NCBI GenBank assembly: GCA_030831585.1
Contig: JAURKV010000112.1
Location: 1-35,862 of the forward strand
Reading direction: 5' to 3'
Source: Ramlibacter sp.
GTDB lineage: Bacteria > Pseudomonadota > Gammaproteobacteria > Burkholderiales > Burkholderiaceae_C
DNA: 35,862 nucleotides
The notes beneath the pieces were generated by a model, which was given only the letters and a program-made list of their open reading frames with translations, made no database searches and was not told the origin of the DNA. A program made the translations under genes and the position numbers. The first letter of the stretch is position 1. Every line of letters starts with the position of its first letter. Of this stretch, positions 9,446-18,117 are shown in pieces.

Positions 9446-10849
9446 ATGACCCCCACCGCACCGATAACCCCTGACTCCCTCGAACGCGCCGTCGCCCGCT
9501 TGGTCGTCGGCTTCACATCGCAGCATATCGACCCGGCCTCGCACGCGGCCGCCCGGGCCCTGATCAAGGACCAGCTGGCTATCCAGATCGGTGCTGGACG
9601 CCTGCCCTGGTCGCGCCAGGTGCGGGCCGCCCGCCAGCTGCGGCCGGGTGCGTCCACCCTGGTCGGGGAGGCGACCAAGGTCGCCGCCGCAGACGCCGCC
9701 TACCTCAATGCCACCTACGGCCACGGCTTCGAATACGACGACTTCGCCGGCAATGCCCACCCGGGCTGCTGCGTGGTGCCCACCGCGCTGGCTATCGGCG
9801 AGGAGGTTGGTGCCACCCTGGAGGAGATGCTGGTGGCGATGGTGGCCGGCTACGAGGTCTATGTGCGCATTGGCAATCTGGGCTCGCCCGACCTGCTCAA
9901 TGCCGGCTGGCAGCCGCATGCGGTGCTGGCCAACTTCGGCGCTGCAGCGGTGGCTGCCAAGCTCTATGGCCTGGACGAAGAAAAAACCTTCCACGCCCTG
10001 GCCATCGCCCTGAGCCATGCCAGCGGACCGACCGAGTACGCCTCCACCGGCGGCTCGATCAAGCGCGCCCATGCGGGCCTGGCGGTGCGCAACGGCATCG
10101 AGTCAGCCGAGCTCGCGCGCGCAGGGGTCACTGGCCCCCAGCGCTGGCTCACCGGCCGCCGAGGCCTGTATGCGACCTTCATTCGTAAGCGGGTGACTGA
10201 CGAGGCCAGCGCGGTATTTGCGCTCGACGCTCCCCTCACCCTGCCAGAGCTCTCGTTCAAGGCCTATTGCGCCTGCGCCTGTACACACCCTTTCATCGAG
10301 GCCGGCGCGGCGCTGCGGTCACGCGCGCAGGAAATCGAATCGATCGACATCAAGCTGCAGACCATGGTCGACGCCATCGTCGGTACCGGCAACGAGAACC
10401 TCTTCCAGCCGCGAAACATCGAGGAGCTGCAGTACTCGTTGCCGACGCAGATGGCGCTGGCCGCTACCGGCAAGGGCAACGGCTACCGCACCCACCTGGA
10501 CTTCCTGGAAGGTCGTCTGCAACTGCCGCCAGATTCGGAGGTGATCCAGTTGGCTCGCAAGATGAAGCTGGAGGTGTCGCCTGAGCTCGACGCCCAGTAC
10601 GGCTTGCGCTTCGTTGCCGACGTGACCGCCCATTTTCGCGACGGCAGCAGTCAGCGGGTGTTCATCGACAAGGTGCCCGGCCGGGCCGATTCACCCTACA
10701 CCCCCGAGCAACACCTCACCAAGCTGATGGAGCTCACCGAGGAGGTGATTGGCCAGACGCAATCGGCCCGCCTGTTCGAAATGGTCGATCGGCTCGACCC
10801 GGCCACCCGGGTCGGCGAACTCACGAATTTGTTGCAGCGCCAGCCCTGA
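9446..10849 (+). CDS. MmgE/PrpD family protein
   Basis: SLERAVARLVVGFTSQHIDPASHAAARALIKDQLAIQIGAG...ATYGHGFEYDDFAGNAHPGCCVVPTALAIGEEVG...GGSIKRAHAGLAVRNGIESAELARAGVTGP...; Met at 9446 preferred over 9407, which overlaps the operator. Confidence 0.9.
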   Translation: MTPTAPITPDSLERAVARLVVGFTSQHIDPASHAAARALIKDQLAIQIGAGRLPWSRQVRAARQLRPGASTLVGEATKVAAADAAYLNATYGHGFEYDDFAGNAHPGCCVVPTALAIGEEVGATLEEMLVAMVAGYEVYVRIGNLGSPDLLNAGWQPHAVLANFGAAAVAAKLYGLDEEKTFHALAIALSHASGPTEYASTGGSIKRAHAGLAVRNGIESAELARAGVTGPQRWLTGRRGLYATFIRKRVTDEASAVFALDAPLTLPELSFKAYCACACTHPFIEAGAALRSRAQEIESIDIKLQTMVDAIVGTGNENLFQPRNIEELQYSLPTQMALAATGKGNGYRTHLDFLEGRLQLPPDSEVIQLARKMKLEVSPELDAQYGLRFVADVTAHFRDGSSQRVFIDKVPGRADSPYTPEQHLTKLMELTEEVIGQTQSARLFEMVDRLDPATRVGELTNLLQRQP

Positions 10850-11008
10850 AGGACGGAGGCCAGGGAACGCAGCTATTCCTTCGGCATCGAAGCGCCCGGG
10901 TCACGGACCGACCGGGTCTCACCGGATTGACACTTGGCAAGGCCCGGCGCAACCTGCGCGCGAACACCCACTCGAGACCATTTGGCTTTTTTGTTCTGGA
11001 GACAACTC

Positions 11009-11977
11009 ATGAACCGTCGCCTCACTCTCTCGCTCGCCAGCCTGGCCCTGCTCGCCACGCCCCTGGCGGCCTTCTCCCAGCAGGTCACCATCCCGCCCCT
11101 CATCAAGGTCATCGTGCCCTTTGCCCCTGGGGCTGGCACCGATGTTCTGGCTCGTGCCGTGGCGGCGCAACTCAGCACCCGGCTTGGCACCACCGTGATC
11201 GTGGAAAACCGGGCCGGGGCCTCGGGCACCACCGCCGTTGCCGGCGTGGCCAAGGGCCCGAAAGACGGGTCGCAACTCGTGTTCAATTCCACCAGCTTGG
11301 TCACCGCTGCCGCCACCGCGCGCAACGTGACCTACGATGTCACCACTGACCTGGTGCCGGTAGCCATCGTGGCCGACGGCCCGATGCTGGTGGGGGTGTC
11401 CTCGCAGGCCGGCATCAAGACCCCCGAGGACCTGGTGGCCGCCGCGCGGGCCAAGCCCGAGATGCTCACCGCCGGCTCCGCCGGCGTCGGCTCGCTGGGC
11501 CACCTGGCGGTCGAACTGCTCAACGACGCGGCCAAGATCAAGATCCGCCACATTCCCTACAAGGGCGCCGCCCCGGCGCTGGTGGACGTAGCAGCCGGCA
11601 CCCTGACCCTGACCATCGGCTCCTACTCCACGCTGGCCCCCCAGGTGCAGTCGGGCCGTGTGATCCCGATCGCGGTGACCGCAGCCCAGCCCAACCCGGC
11701 CTACCCGGGTGTGCCCGCCATGGGCCAGGCCGCCGCCGGCTTCAAAACTGGCATCTGGTACGGCCTCTTTGCTCCGGCCGGCCTGCCGCCGGCGCTGCTG
11801 CAGCGCCTGAACCGCGAGGCCAACGAGGTTGCGCGCAGCGGTGAGGTGCGCAAGCTGGTCGAAGCCGACGGCGCCGCCCCGATCAATGCCACCCCGGAGG
11901 AACTCGCGGTGCGCATCCGTCAGGACTACCAGACCTGGAAGAAGCTCGCGACCGACCGACAGATCACGACCGAGTAA
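11009..11977 (+). CDS. Bug/TctC-family substrate-binding protein
   Basis: MNRRLTLSLASLALLATPLAAFSQQVTIPPLIKVIVPFAPGAGTDVLARAVAAQLSTRLGTTVIVENRAGASGTT...; SD TGGAGACAACTC. Confidence 0.92.
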   Translation: MNRRLTLSLASLALLATPLAAFSQQVTIPPLIKVIVPFAPGAGTDVLARAVAAQLSTRLGTTVIVENRAGASGTTAVAGVAKGPKDGSQLVFNSTSLVTAAATARNVTYDVTTDLVPVAIVADGPMLVGVSSQAGIKTPEDLVAAARAKPEMLTAGSAGVGSLGHLAVELLNDAAKIKIRHIPYKGAAPALVDVAAGTLTLTIGSYSTLAPQVQSGRVIPIAVTAAQPNPAYPGVPAMGQAAAGFKTGIWYGLFAPAGLPPALLQRLNREANEVARSGEVRKLVEADGAAPINATPEELAVRIRQDYQTWKKLATDRQITTE

Positions 11978-12005
11978 GCCTCGGCCTGCTCGCTGCTTGC
12001 CAGGA

Positions 12006-12025
12006 CGCAGGAAGACCCTCCTGCG
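12006..12025. terminator. hairpin between convergent genes (possible bidirectional terminator)
   Basis: CGCAGGA-agaccc-TCCTGCG, perfect 7-bp stem in the 49-bp gap between convergent TctC (+) and MFS (-); no T-tract. Confidence 0.4.
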
Positions 12026-12026
12026 C

Positions 12027-13208
12027 TCAAGCCTTGCCGCGATCGAGCATCGAGCGCAGCCCCGTGGCCTGACGGGCGCCAAAGGCCATCAGCGCAGCCC
12101 CGACCCAAAACACGCCGGCCACGCCCACCAGACCGCCAGCCGAGCCGGCAAGCACTGGCATCGAGATGCTTGAGGCGTTGATCATCACCATGCGCAGGCC
12201 TGCCGCCTGGCCCTGGCGATCGGGCGGCGTGATCTGGTGCAGCAGGCCCATCGCCAGGGGCTGGACACTGCCTACCGCCGCGCCAATGAGGATCGAGCAG
12301 ACGGCCATTGCCACCACCGAGGACATCAGGGGGTAGAGGGCCAGCAAGACGGCGGCAAGACCCAGCGCACACGACAGCAGCACCCACTCCTTGACCCGCG
12401 CCGCCATCGCGGGAGTAACGAGGCGAATGAGCGCCGCGGCTAGCGCGAAGGCGCCGAGGATGCCGCCGATCACACCGGCTGACAGGCCGCGGGCATGCCC
12501 GAGCAAGGGCAGCATCACGGTGTGCAGATCCCAGGTCGCCGAAACGAACCAATTCATGGACAGCACACGCCGTATGACGGGATCACGCCAAAGTGCCCAG
12601 GCGCCCTGGCGACTGCCCTGGGCCGACAGGGTGCCAGGGTACTCCCGCATCAACCGGATAAAGGGCCAGGTCAAAAGAGCGATACCGACCTGCAGCATGA
12701 AGGCGGCCTGAAACCCGGCGGCGTCAATCACCAGGCCGACCAGGAGGGGGCCGGCGAAGTTGGCGGCCGCGGGGCCAAAGGTGAGCCAGGCAAAGACCCG
12801 CCGCAAATCTGCCACATCGTCGGAGAGCCGGCCGGCCTGCCGCTGTATCGCCACCACCACCACCGCGATGGCCGCCCCCTCCAGGAAGGCGGTCAGGCAC
12901 AGCACCGGGTAAATTGGCCAGACCGCGGCGATGGCCGCACCGATGATGGCGATGGCCATGCCGACATAGACGGGCCGCCTAACCCCATATCGATCCGCGA
13001 CGTGGCCGGCCGGCAGGGAAAGCAGGATCTGACCCAGGCCGAACAGTGCCAAGGCGAAGCCGGCCGCGGCTGCGCCGTGGCCCAAGTCGAGCACCATCAG
13101 CGGCACGCCCATGCGAAGGCCAGACATGCAAGCGTGCACACCGAACTGCGCACCCACCACGCGAAAGATGCGCTCGCCCAGGCTACGTTCGCATTCAGGC
13201 ACGGCCAT
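12027..13208 (-). CDS. MFS transporter
   Basis: MAVPECERSLGERIFRVVGAQFGVHACMSGLRMGVPLMVLDLGHGAAAAGFALALFGLGQILLSLPAGHVADRYGVRRPVYVGMAIAIIGAAIAAVWP...: multi-TM with MFS loop 2-3 motif. Start at 13208 avoids translating through the operator. Confidence 0.9.
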   Translation of the reverse strand: MAVPECERSLGERIFRVVGAQFGVHACMSGLRMGVPLMVLDLGHGAAAAGFALALFGLGQILLSLPAGHVADRYGVRRPVYVGMAIAIIGAAIAAVWPIYPVLCLTAFLEGAAIAVVVVAIQRQAGRLSDDVADLRRVFAWLTFGPAAANFAGPLLVGLVIDAAGFQAAFMLQVGIALLTWPFIRLMREYPGTLSAQGSRQGAWALWRDPVIRRVLSMNWFVSATWDLHTVMLPLLGHARGLSAGVIGGILGAFALAAALIRLVTPAMAARVKEWVLLSCALGLAAVLLALYPLMSSVVAMAVCSILIGAAVGSVQPLAMGLLHQITPPDRQGQAAGLRMVMINASSISMPVLAGSAGGLVGVAGVFWVGAALMAFGARQATGLRSMLDRGKA

Positions 13209-13270
13209 GAATGGCGCTGCCTTGATACCCGGGACTAGGGAAAACTTGGAGAGAAGCCAGATCAACTGAA

Positions 13271-13281
13271 TGCACAATGCA
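13271..13281. promoter_or_regulatory. TGCACaATGCA operator-like site 4
   Basis: AATGCACAATGCATT between divergent MFS (-) and TctC (+); one mismatch. Confidence 0.65.
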
Positions 13282-13366
13282 TTTTACAGCCGCGTTCGCG
13301 ACGCCTTGGCATGACCAGGCGCCGCACAGGCTGGACCCCCTTCTGTTACCCCCTGGAGATACGTCC

Positions 13367-14347
13367 ATGCGTACTTACCGTCGCACCCTGCTGTCCGGCC
13401 TCGCCGCTCTGGCACTCGCGCTTCCCCTCGCCTCGCCGGTTGCGGCACAGACTGCGGCCATTCCTTCGGTGATCCGCATCATCGTGCCCTTCGCGCCGGG
13501 CGCCAGCACCGATGTGATTGCGCGTGAGATCGCCGCCCAGCTCGGGCCACGCCTGGGCGTGAGTGTCATCGTCGAGAACCGGGCCGGCGCCTCAGGCTTC
13601 ATCGGCGCCTCCGCGGTGGCCAAAGGTCCCAAGGACGGCTCCATGCTGCTGTTCACATCGAACAGCATGATCAGCGCCGCCGCCACCATGAAGACGGTAC
13701 CCATCGATGTGGTCACCGACCTGGTGCCGATCTCGGTCATGGGCGAGGGCCCGATGGTGATCGCAGCCGCGTCCAGCACCAACATCCGCACCCCGGCCGA
13801 CCTCCTGGCCGCCGCCCGCGCCAAGCCCGACGTGCTCAGTCATGGCACCGCCGGCGTCGGAACCTTCCCGCACCTGGCCGCCGAAATCCTTAACGACGCG
13901 GCCAAGATCCAGATCAAGCACATTCCCTACAAGGGCATGTCGCTGGCCACCACGGACCTGGCCGGCGGCACGATCGACCTGATGCTGGCAGTCAACACCA
14001 CATTTGCAGCTGCCATCGACTCGGGCCGTGCACGCCAAGTAGCGGTCACCTCCCTGCAGCCAAGCCCCGCCTTCCCCGGCGTGCCGCCTATGGCCTCGGT
14101 GGTGCCCGGCTACGAGGCCACGCTGTGGACCGCGGTCTATGCGCCGGTCGGCCTGCCGCCGGCACTGCTGCAGCGCCTGAACAAAGAGGTCAACGAGATC
14201 GGCCGCAGCCCTGAGCTTCAGGCCCGGATGAAGGCCGACGGCGCCATTCCGATGGCACTGACCATGGACCAGGCGCGGGCGAAGGTACGCGACGCCTACA
14301 ACACCTACAAGCGCGTGGCGACGGCCAAGGGCATCGTCATCGATTGA
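13367..14347 (+). CDS. Bug/TctC-family substrate-binding protein
   Basis: MRTYRRTLLSGLAALALALPLASPVAAQTAAIPSVIRIIVPFAPGASTDVIAREIAAQLGPRLGVSVIVENRAGASG...; strong paralogue of 11009..11977; SD CTGGAGATACGTCC. Confidence 0.92.
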   Translation: MRTYRRTLLSGLAALALALPLASPVAAQTAAIPSVIRIIVPFAPGASTDVIAREIAAQLGPRLGVSVIVENRAGASGFIGASAVAKGPKDGSMLLFTSNSMISAAATMKTVPIDVVTDLVPISVMGEGPMVIAAASSTNIRTPADLLAAARAKPDVLSHGTAGVGTFPHLAAEILNDAAKIQIKHIPYKGMSLATTDLAGGTIDLMLAVNTTFAAAIDSGRARQVAVTSLQPSPAFPGVPPMASVVPGYEATLWTAVYAPVGLPPALLQRLNKEVNEIGRSPELQARMKADGAIPMALTMDQARAKVRDAYNTYKRVATAKGIVID

Positions 14348-14741
14348 GGTCGGCAAACACCTGGCGCGCCACCTTGAAGGCGCCCAGGCCAGAGGGCATG
14401 CCGCAATAGACGGCCACCTGCAGCAGGCACTCCCGGATCTCTGTCTGGGTCAATCCGTTCGTCAAACCGGCGCGGATGTGGCCCGCCAGTTCTTCTGGCC
14501 GGTTCAATGCAGCCAGCATGCCGATGTTCAAGATGCTGCGGCTGCGCCGGTCCAAGTCGGGCCGGGTCCAGATGGCGCCCCAGCAGAACTCGGTGACGAG
14601 TTCCTGCATGGGCATGCTGAATTCGTCTGCGTTCGCCATCGCCTGATCGATGACCTCATCCCCATTGACCGCGCGGCGCACCGCCATGCCCTTGTCGAAG
14701 AGTTCCTGGCTATTCAACGCAGCTCCCGTTTGTGGTTGCAA
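14337..14741 (-). CDS. carboxymuconolactone decarboxylase (CMD) family protein
   Basis: LFDKGMAVRRAVNGDEVIDQAM...FCWGAIWTRPDLDRRSRSILNIGMLAALNRPEELAGHIRAGLTNGLTQTEIRECLLQVAVYCGMPSGLGAFKVAR. Confidence 0.92.
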   Translation of the reverse strand: MQPQTGAALNSQELFDKGMAVRRAVNGDEVIDQAMANADEFSMPMQELVTEFCWGAIWTRPDLDRRSRSILNIGMLAALNRPEELAGHIRAGLTNGLTQTEIRECLLQVAVYCGMPSGLGAFKVARQVFADLNR

Positions 14742-14795
14742 GAAGAGGGCCGTGCGTCGAAGGGCCGATACGCAAACCGTTGCACGGACAAAACA

Positions 14796-15548
14796 TCAGG
14801 CGTAGGTCGCCGATACGCCACCGTCCACCGCCAGCGTGTGGCCGGTGACGTAGCTGGCCAGGTCGGACAGCAAAAACAGCACCGCATTGGCCACCTCGTC
14901 GGCATCGCCCATGCGCTTGAGGGCACCGCGCCCGGCGATGCCGATCGAGCCCCCGGTCTGCATCGGGGTGTCGATCACTCCTGGCGCCACCGCATTGACC
15001 CGTACGCCGAACTCGCCCATGTCCATCGCCAGGGCGCGGGTGAGGTTGACGACAGCCGCCTTGGAGGCCGAATAGGAGGCGCGGCTGTGCTTGGCGGCTT
15101 GGCCAGCGATCGAGGCCATGTTGACCATGGCCCCGCCGCGCCGCTCGGCCAAGTGGCGTGCGGCCGCCCGGCAGAAGAACATCACCCCGTCGAGGTTGAC
15201 GCCCATCACACGGCGCCAGTCCTCGTCGGAGAGCGAAAGCACATGGCCGGGCCCAACAATGCCTGCGCTGGCCACCGAATGGGTGATGAGGCCGTGCTCT
15301 TGGCGGATGCGGTCGAAGCAGGCGTTCACCGCAGCGGCGTCGCTGACGTCGACCTGGTAGCCATAGCGGCTTGCGTCAGCATCGCCGGCATAGATGTCGG
15401 CCACCGCAGCGGCCAGGCGAGCGCCGTCACGGTCGATCAGCAAGGGCGTGGCGCCCTCCTGCCTTAGCCGGCGGCACACCGCCAGACCGATGCCCGATGC
15501 TGCGCCGGTGACCGGCACCAGGGCCGACTGAAAATTCCAAGCTGCCAT
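14796..15548 (-). CDS. SDR family oxidoreductase
   Basis: [21 protein letters not shown]...[69 protein letters not shown]. Confidence 0.95.
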   Translation of the reverse strand: MAAWNFQSALVPVTGAASGIGLAVCRRLRQEGATPLLIDRDGARLAAAVADIYAGDADASRYGYQVDVSDAAAVNACFDRIRQEHGLITHSVASAGIVGPGHVLSLSDEDWRRVMGVNLDGVMFFCRAAARHLAERRGGAMVNMASIAGQAAKHSRASYSASKAAVVNLTRALAMDMGEFGVRVNAVAPGVIDTPMQTGGSIGIAGRGALKRMGDADEVANAVLFLLSDLASYVTGHTLAVDGGVSATYA

Positions 15549-15587
15549 GTGAAGTCTCCTTCGCTTCCGCGCCCGCCGAGCAGGCGT

Positions 15588-16745
15588 TCAGATACCACCC
15601 GATCGCCGCATCAGCACCAGTTCATCGGCGCTGAATCCCCACTCGGCCAATACCTCGTCGGTGTGCTGGCCCACCTCGGGCGGCGGTCCCTGCACCTGAC
15701 CCTGGCTGCGTGAGAAGCGCGGGGCCGGCGCAGGCTGGGTGACGCCTGCCACCTCCACGAAGTTGCCCCGGGCGCGCTGGTGTGGGTCGCCCGGTGCCTC
15801 GGCCAGCGACAGCACCGGCGAGAAGCAGGTGTCTGTGCCCTCGAAGGCCTGAACCCATTCATCCCGGGTGCGCTGCTTGAATGCGGCAGCCATGGCCGCC
15901 TGCACCTGGGGCCAGCCGGCGCGGTCATGTTGCTCCGGGAAGTCTTGCGCGCGCAGGCCCAGCACCTCCATGGTGTTCAGGTAGAAGCTGTGCTCGGTCG
16001 AACCGACCGCCACCCACTTGGCGTCGCGCGTCTCGTACACCTGGTACCAGGGCGCGCCGGAGTCCAGCCGGTTACTGGCCCGCTCGTCGCGCCAATAGCC
16101 CGCCGCAAAAACGCCATAGACCATGGACATCAGCGAGGTGGTGCCATCGATCATGGCCGCGTCCACCACCTGGCCCTTGCCGGAGTTGCGCGCCTCGTGC
16201 AGTGCGCACAGGATGCCAAAGGCCAGGTACATGGCGCCGCCGCCAAAGTCGCCCAGCAGGTTGAGGGGAATTGCAGGCGGCCCGTCCTTCGGGCCCATCG
16301 CGTGCAACGCGCCCGAGAGGGCGATGTAGTTCAGGTCATGCCCCGGCGCCTTGGCCAGGGGGCCGTCCTGGCCCCAGCCGGTCATGCGTCCGTAAACCAG
16401 CTTCGGGTTGAGGGCCATACAGACATCGGGGCCCAGGCCCAGGCGCTCCATCACGCCGGGACGAAAGCCCTCCACCAACACGTCGGCACGGGCAACCATG
16501 CGCTGGATCGCCTCGACCGCGACCGGTTTTTTGAGGTCCATGGCCACCGAGCGTTTACCCCGGAACATCACATCGAAGCGGCGCTCCACCGGCAAGCCGC
16601 TCTCCCCCGCATGCTTGCGGTCGATGCGGATCACTTCGGCACCCATATCCGCCATGAGCATGGTGCAAAACGGGCCGGGGCCGACACCGCCGACCTCAAG
16701 AACGCGAAGGCCAGCCAGCGGGCCGGGGTGCGGAGGTTTGTTCAC
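15588..16745 (-). CDS. CaiB/BaiF CoA-transferase family protein
   Basis: PLAGLRVLEVGGVGPGPFCTMLMADMGAEVIRIDRK...FRGKRSVAMDLKKP...RADVLVEGFRPGVMERLGLGPD...YGRMTGWGQDGPLAKAPGHDLNYIALSG: AMACR-like signature. Confidence 0.95.
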   Translation of the reverse strand: MNKPPHPGPLAGLRVLEVGGVGPGPFCTMLMADMGAEVIRIDRKHAGESGLPVERRFDVMFRGKRSVAMDLKKPVAVEAIQRMVARADVLVEGFRPGVMERLGLGPDVCMALNPKLVYGRMTGWGQDGPLAKAPGHDLNYIALSGALHAMGPKDGPPAIPLNLLGDFGGGAMYLAFGILCALHEARNSGKGQVVDAAMIDGTTSLMSMVYGVFAAGYWRDERASNRLDSGAPWYQVYETRDAKWVAVGSTEHSFYLNTMEVLGLRAQDFPEQHDRAGWPQVQAAMAAAFKQRTRDEWVQAFEGTDTCFSPVLSLAEAPGDPHQRARGNFVEVAGVTQPAPAPRFSRSQGQVQGPPPEVGQHTDEVLAEWGFSADELVLMRRSGGI

Positions 16746-16825
16746 TGGGGCTCCTTGGTTTCACGCCGGTGCCGCAAGGGTGTGGGGGCAAGCAAATGAA
16801 AGCCTACGCCAATTCGCTGGCCCGC

Positions 16826-18007
16826 TCAGACCGGCAGGTAGACATCGCCCCGGGAGAGCAGGGCATCGATCTCGGCGGGCGGGTATACCTCGGCCAGAAT
16901 CTCCCGTGTGTGCTCGCCCACGCGGGCACGCAGCTCGCTGCGTGCGGGCCGCTGGCCGTCAAAGCGCCAGGGTGGGCGCACCACCGGAATGCCCTTGACC
17001 TCGGGGCCGACCAGGCCCAGCCACTGAGTCTGCTCGTGCTCGACTACCTCGTGCATGGTGAGGGCGGGTGCGAAAGGCACGTCGGCCTCGACCAGCAGGC
17101 GCTCCCACTCGGCACGCGGCTTCTTGCGGAAAGCGGTCTCCATGATGGCCACCAGGGCTTCGTAGTTCTCGGGCACCCTGCGCACGTCGTAGGTGGCGTA
17201 GCGCGGGTCGTCAATCAATTCCGGGTGGCCTGCCACCCGGGCGAGGTTGCCCCAGAACTTTTGCGAGAGGGACAGGTGGACCGTGATCGCGCCCCCATCG
17301 GCGCACTGGAGGCAGAAGTTCTGCGCCTGCGGGTGACGGGAGTTGCGAACCGGGTCGAAATTCGCCTCGTAGGCGTGCGTGAGGGCATCGATGGTGATCA
17401 TCGACACCGCCTCATGAAGCGACGTTTCCAGCAGCGTCCCCTTGCGGTCCGCGCTTCGCTCACGGCCCAGAAGCGCCGCCAGGATGCCCATGGCGCTGCC
17501 AATGCCGGTGATCAGGTCGGCCATGCAGGTACCGGTGAGGCGCCGGTTGCCAGCGTCGTTCATGATGGAGTAGATGCCGCCGATGCTCTGACCGATGGTG
17601 TCGTAGGCCGGCCGGTCCACCCAGGGGCCGCCACTTCCGAAGCCGGAGATCGAGGTGTAGATGAGGCTCGGGTTTAGAGGGCGGCAGTCCGCCTCGCCCA
17701 GCCCCAGCGCCGCCATCTTGCCCGGACGCATGTTCTCAATGAGCACGTCGAACTTGGGCACAAGGGCCTTGACCACCCCGGCGCCGGCCGGGGTCTTCAG
17801 GTTGACGGCGATGCTCTTCTTGCCAGTGTTGTACTGGATGAAATACGCGTTGTTGTTGTCCTCGCCACGGCGGAAGGCTTCCCCTCCACGGGGCTCAACC
17901 TTCACCACCTCGGCGCCGAGGGCTGTGAGGATCACCCCGGCGTAGGGCGCCGAGATATAGGCGCCGACTTCAAGCACCCGGATGCCGGCAAGGGGCTGCG
18001 CTTTCAC
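16826..18007 (-). CDS. CaiB/BaiF CoA-transferase family protein
   Basis: VKAQPLAGIRVLEVGAYISAPYAGVILTALGAEVVKVEPRGGEAFRRGEDNNNAYFIQYNTGKKSIAVNLKTP...; GTG start at 18007 with SD AGGAGACCACAC. Confidence 0.95.
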   Translation of the reverse strand: MKAQPLAGIRVLEVGAYISAPYAGVILTALGAEVVKVEPRGGEAFRRGEDNNNAYFIQYNTGKKSIAVNLKTPAGAGVVKALVPKFDVLIENMRPGKMAALGLGEADCRPLNPSLIYTSISGFGSGGPWVDRPAYDTIGQSIGGIYSIMNDAGNRRLTGTCMADLITGIGSAMGILAALLGRERSADRKGTLLETSLHEAVSMITIDALTHAYEANFDPVRNSRHPQAQNFCLQCADGGAITVHLSLSQKFWGNLARVAGHPELIDDPRYATYDVRRVPENYEALVAIMETAFRKKPRAEWERLLVEADVPFAPALTMHEVVEHEQTQWLGLVGPEVKGIPVVRPPWRFDGQRPARSELRARVGEHTREILAEVYPPAEIDALLSRGDVYLPV

Positions 18008-18051
18008 GTGTGGTCTCCTATCCCTCAAATCTGGCGTTATTGCGTAAACAA

Positions 18052-18062
18052 TGCATTATGCA
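18052..18062. promoter_or_regulatory. TGCATtATGCA operator-like site 5
   Basis: Perfect inverted repeat between divergent CaiB (-) and MFS (+). Confidence 0.75.
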
Positions 18063-18081
18063 CGGCGCCAGGATATCAAAG

Positions 18082-18092
18082 TGCATAATGCG
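18082..18092. promoter_or_regulatory. TGCATaATGCg operator-like site 6
   Basis: One mismatch; exactly 30 bp from site 5, about 3 helical turns. Confidence 0.65.
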
Positions 18093-18117
18093 CCGAAATG
18101 CTCATGGACCGCTGCCT

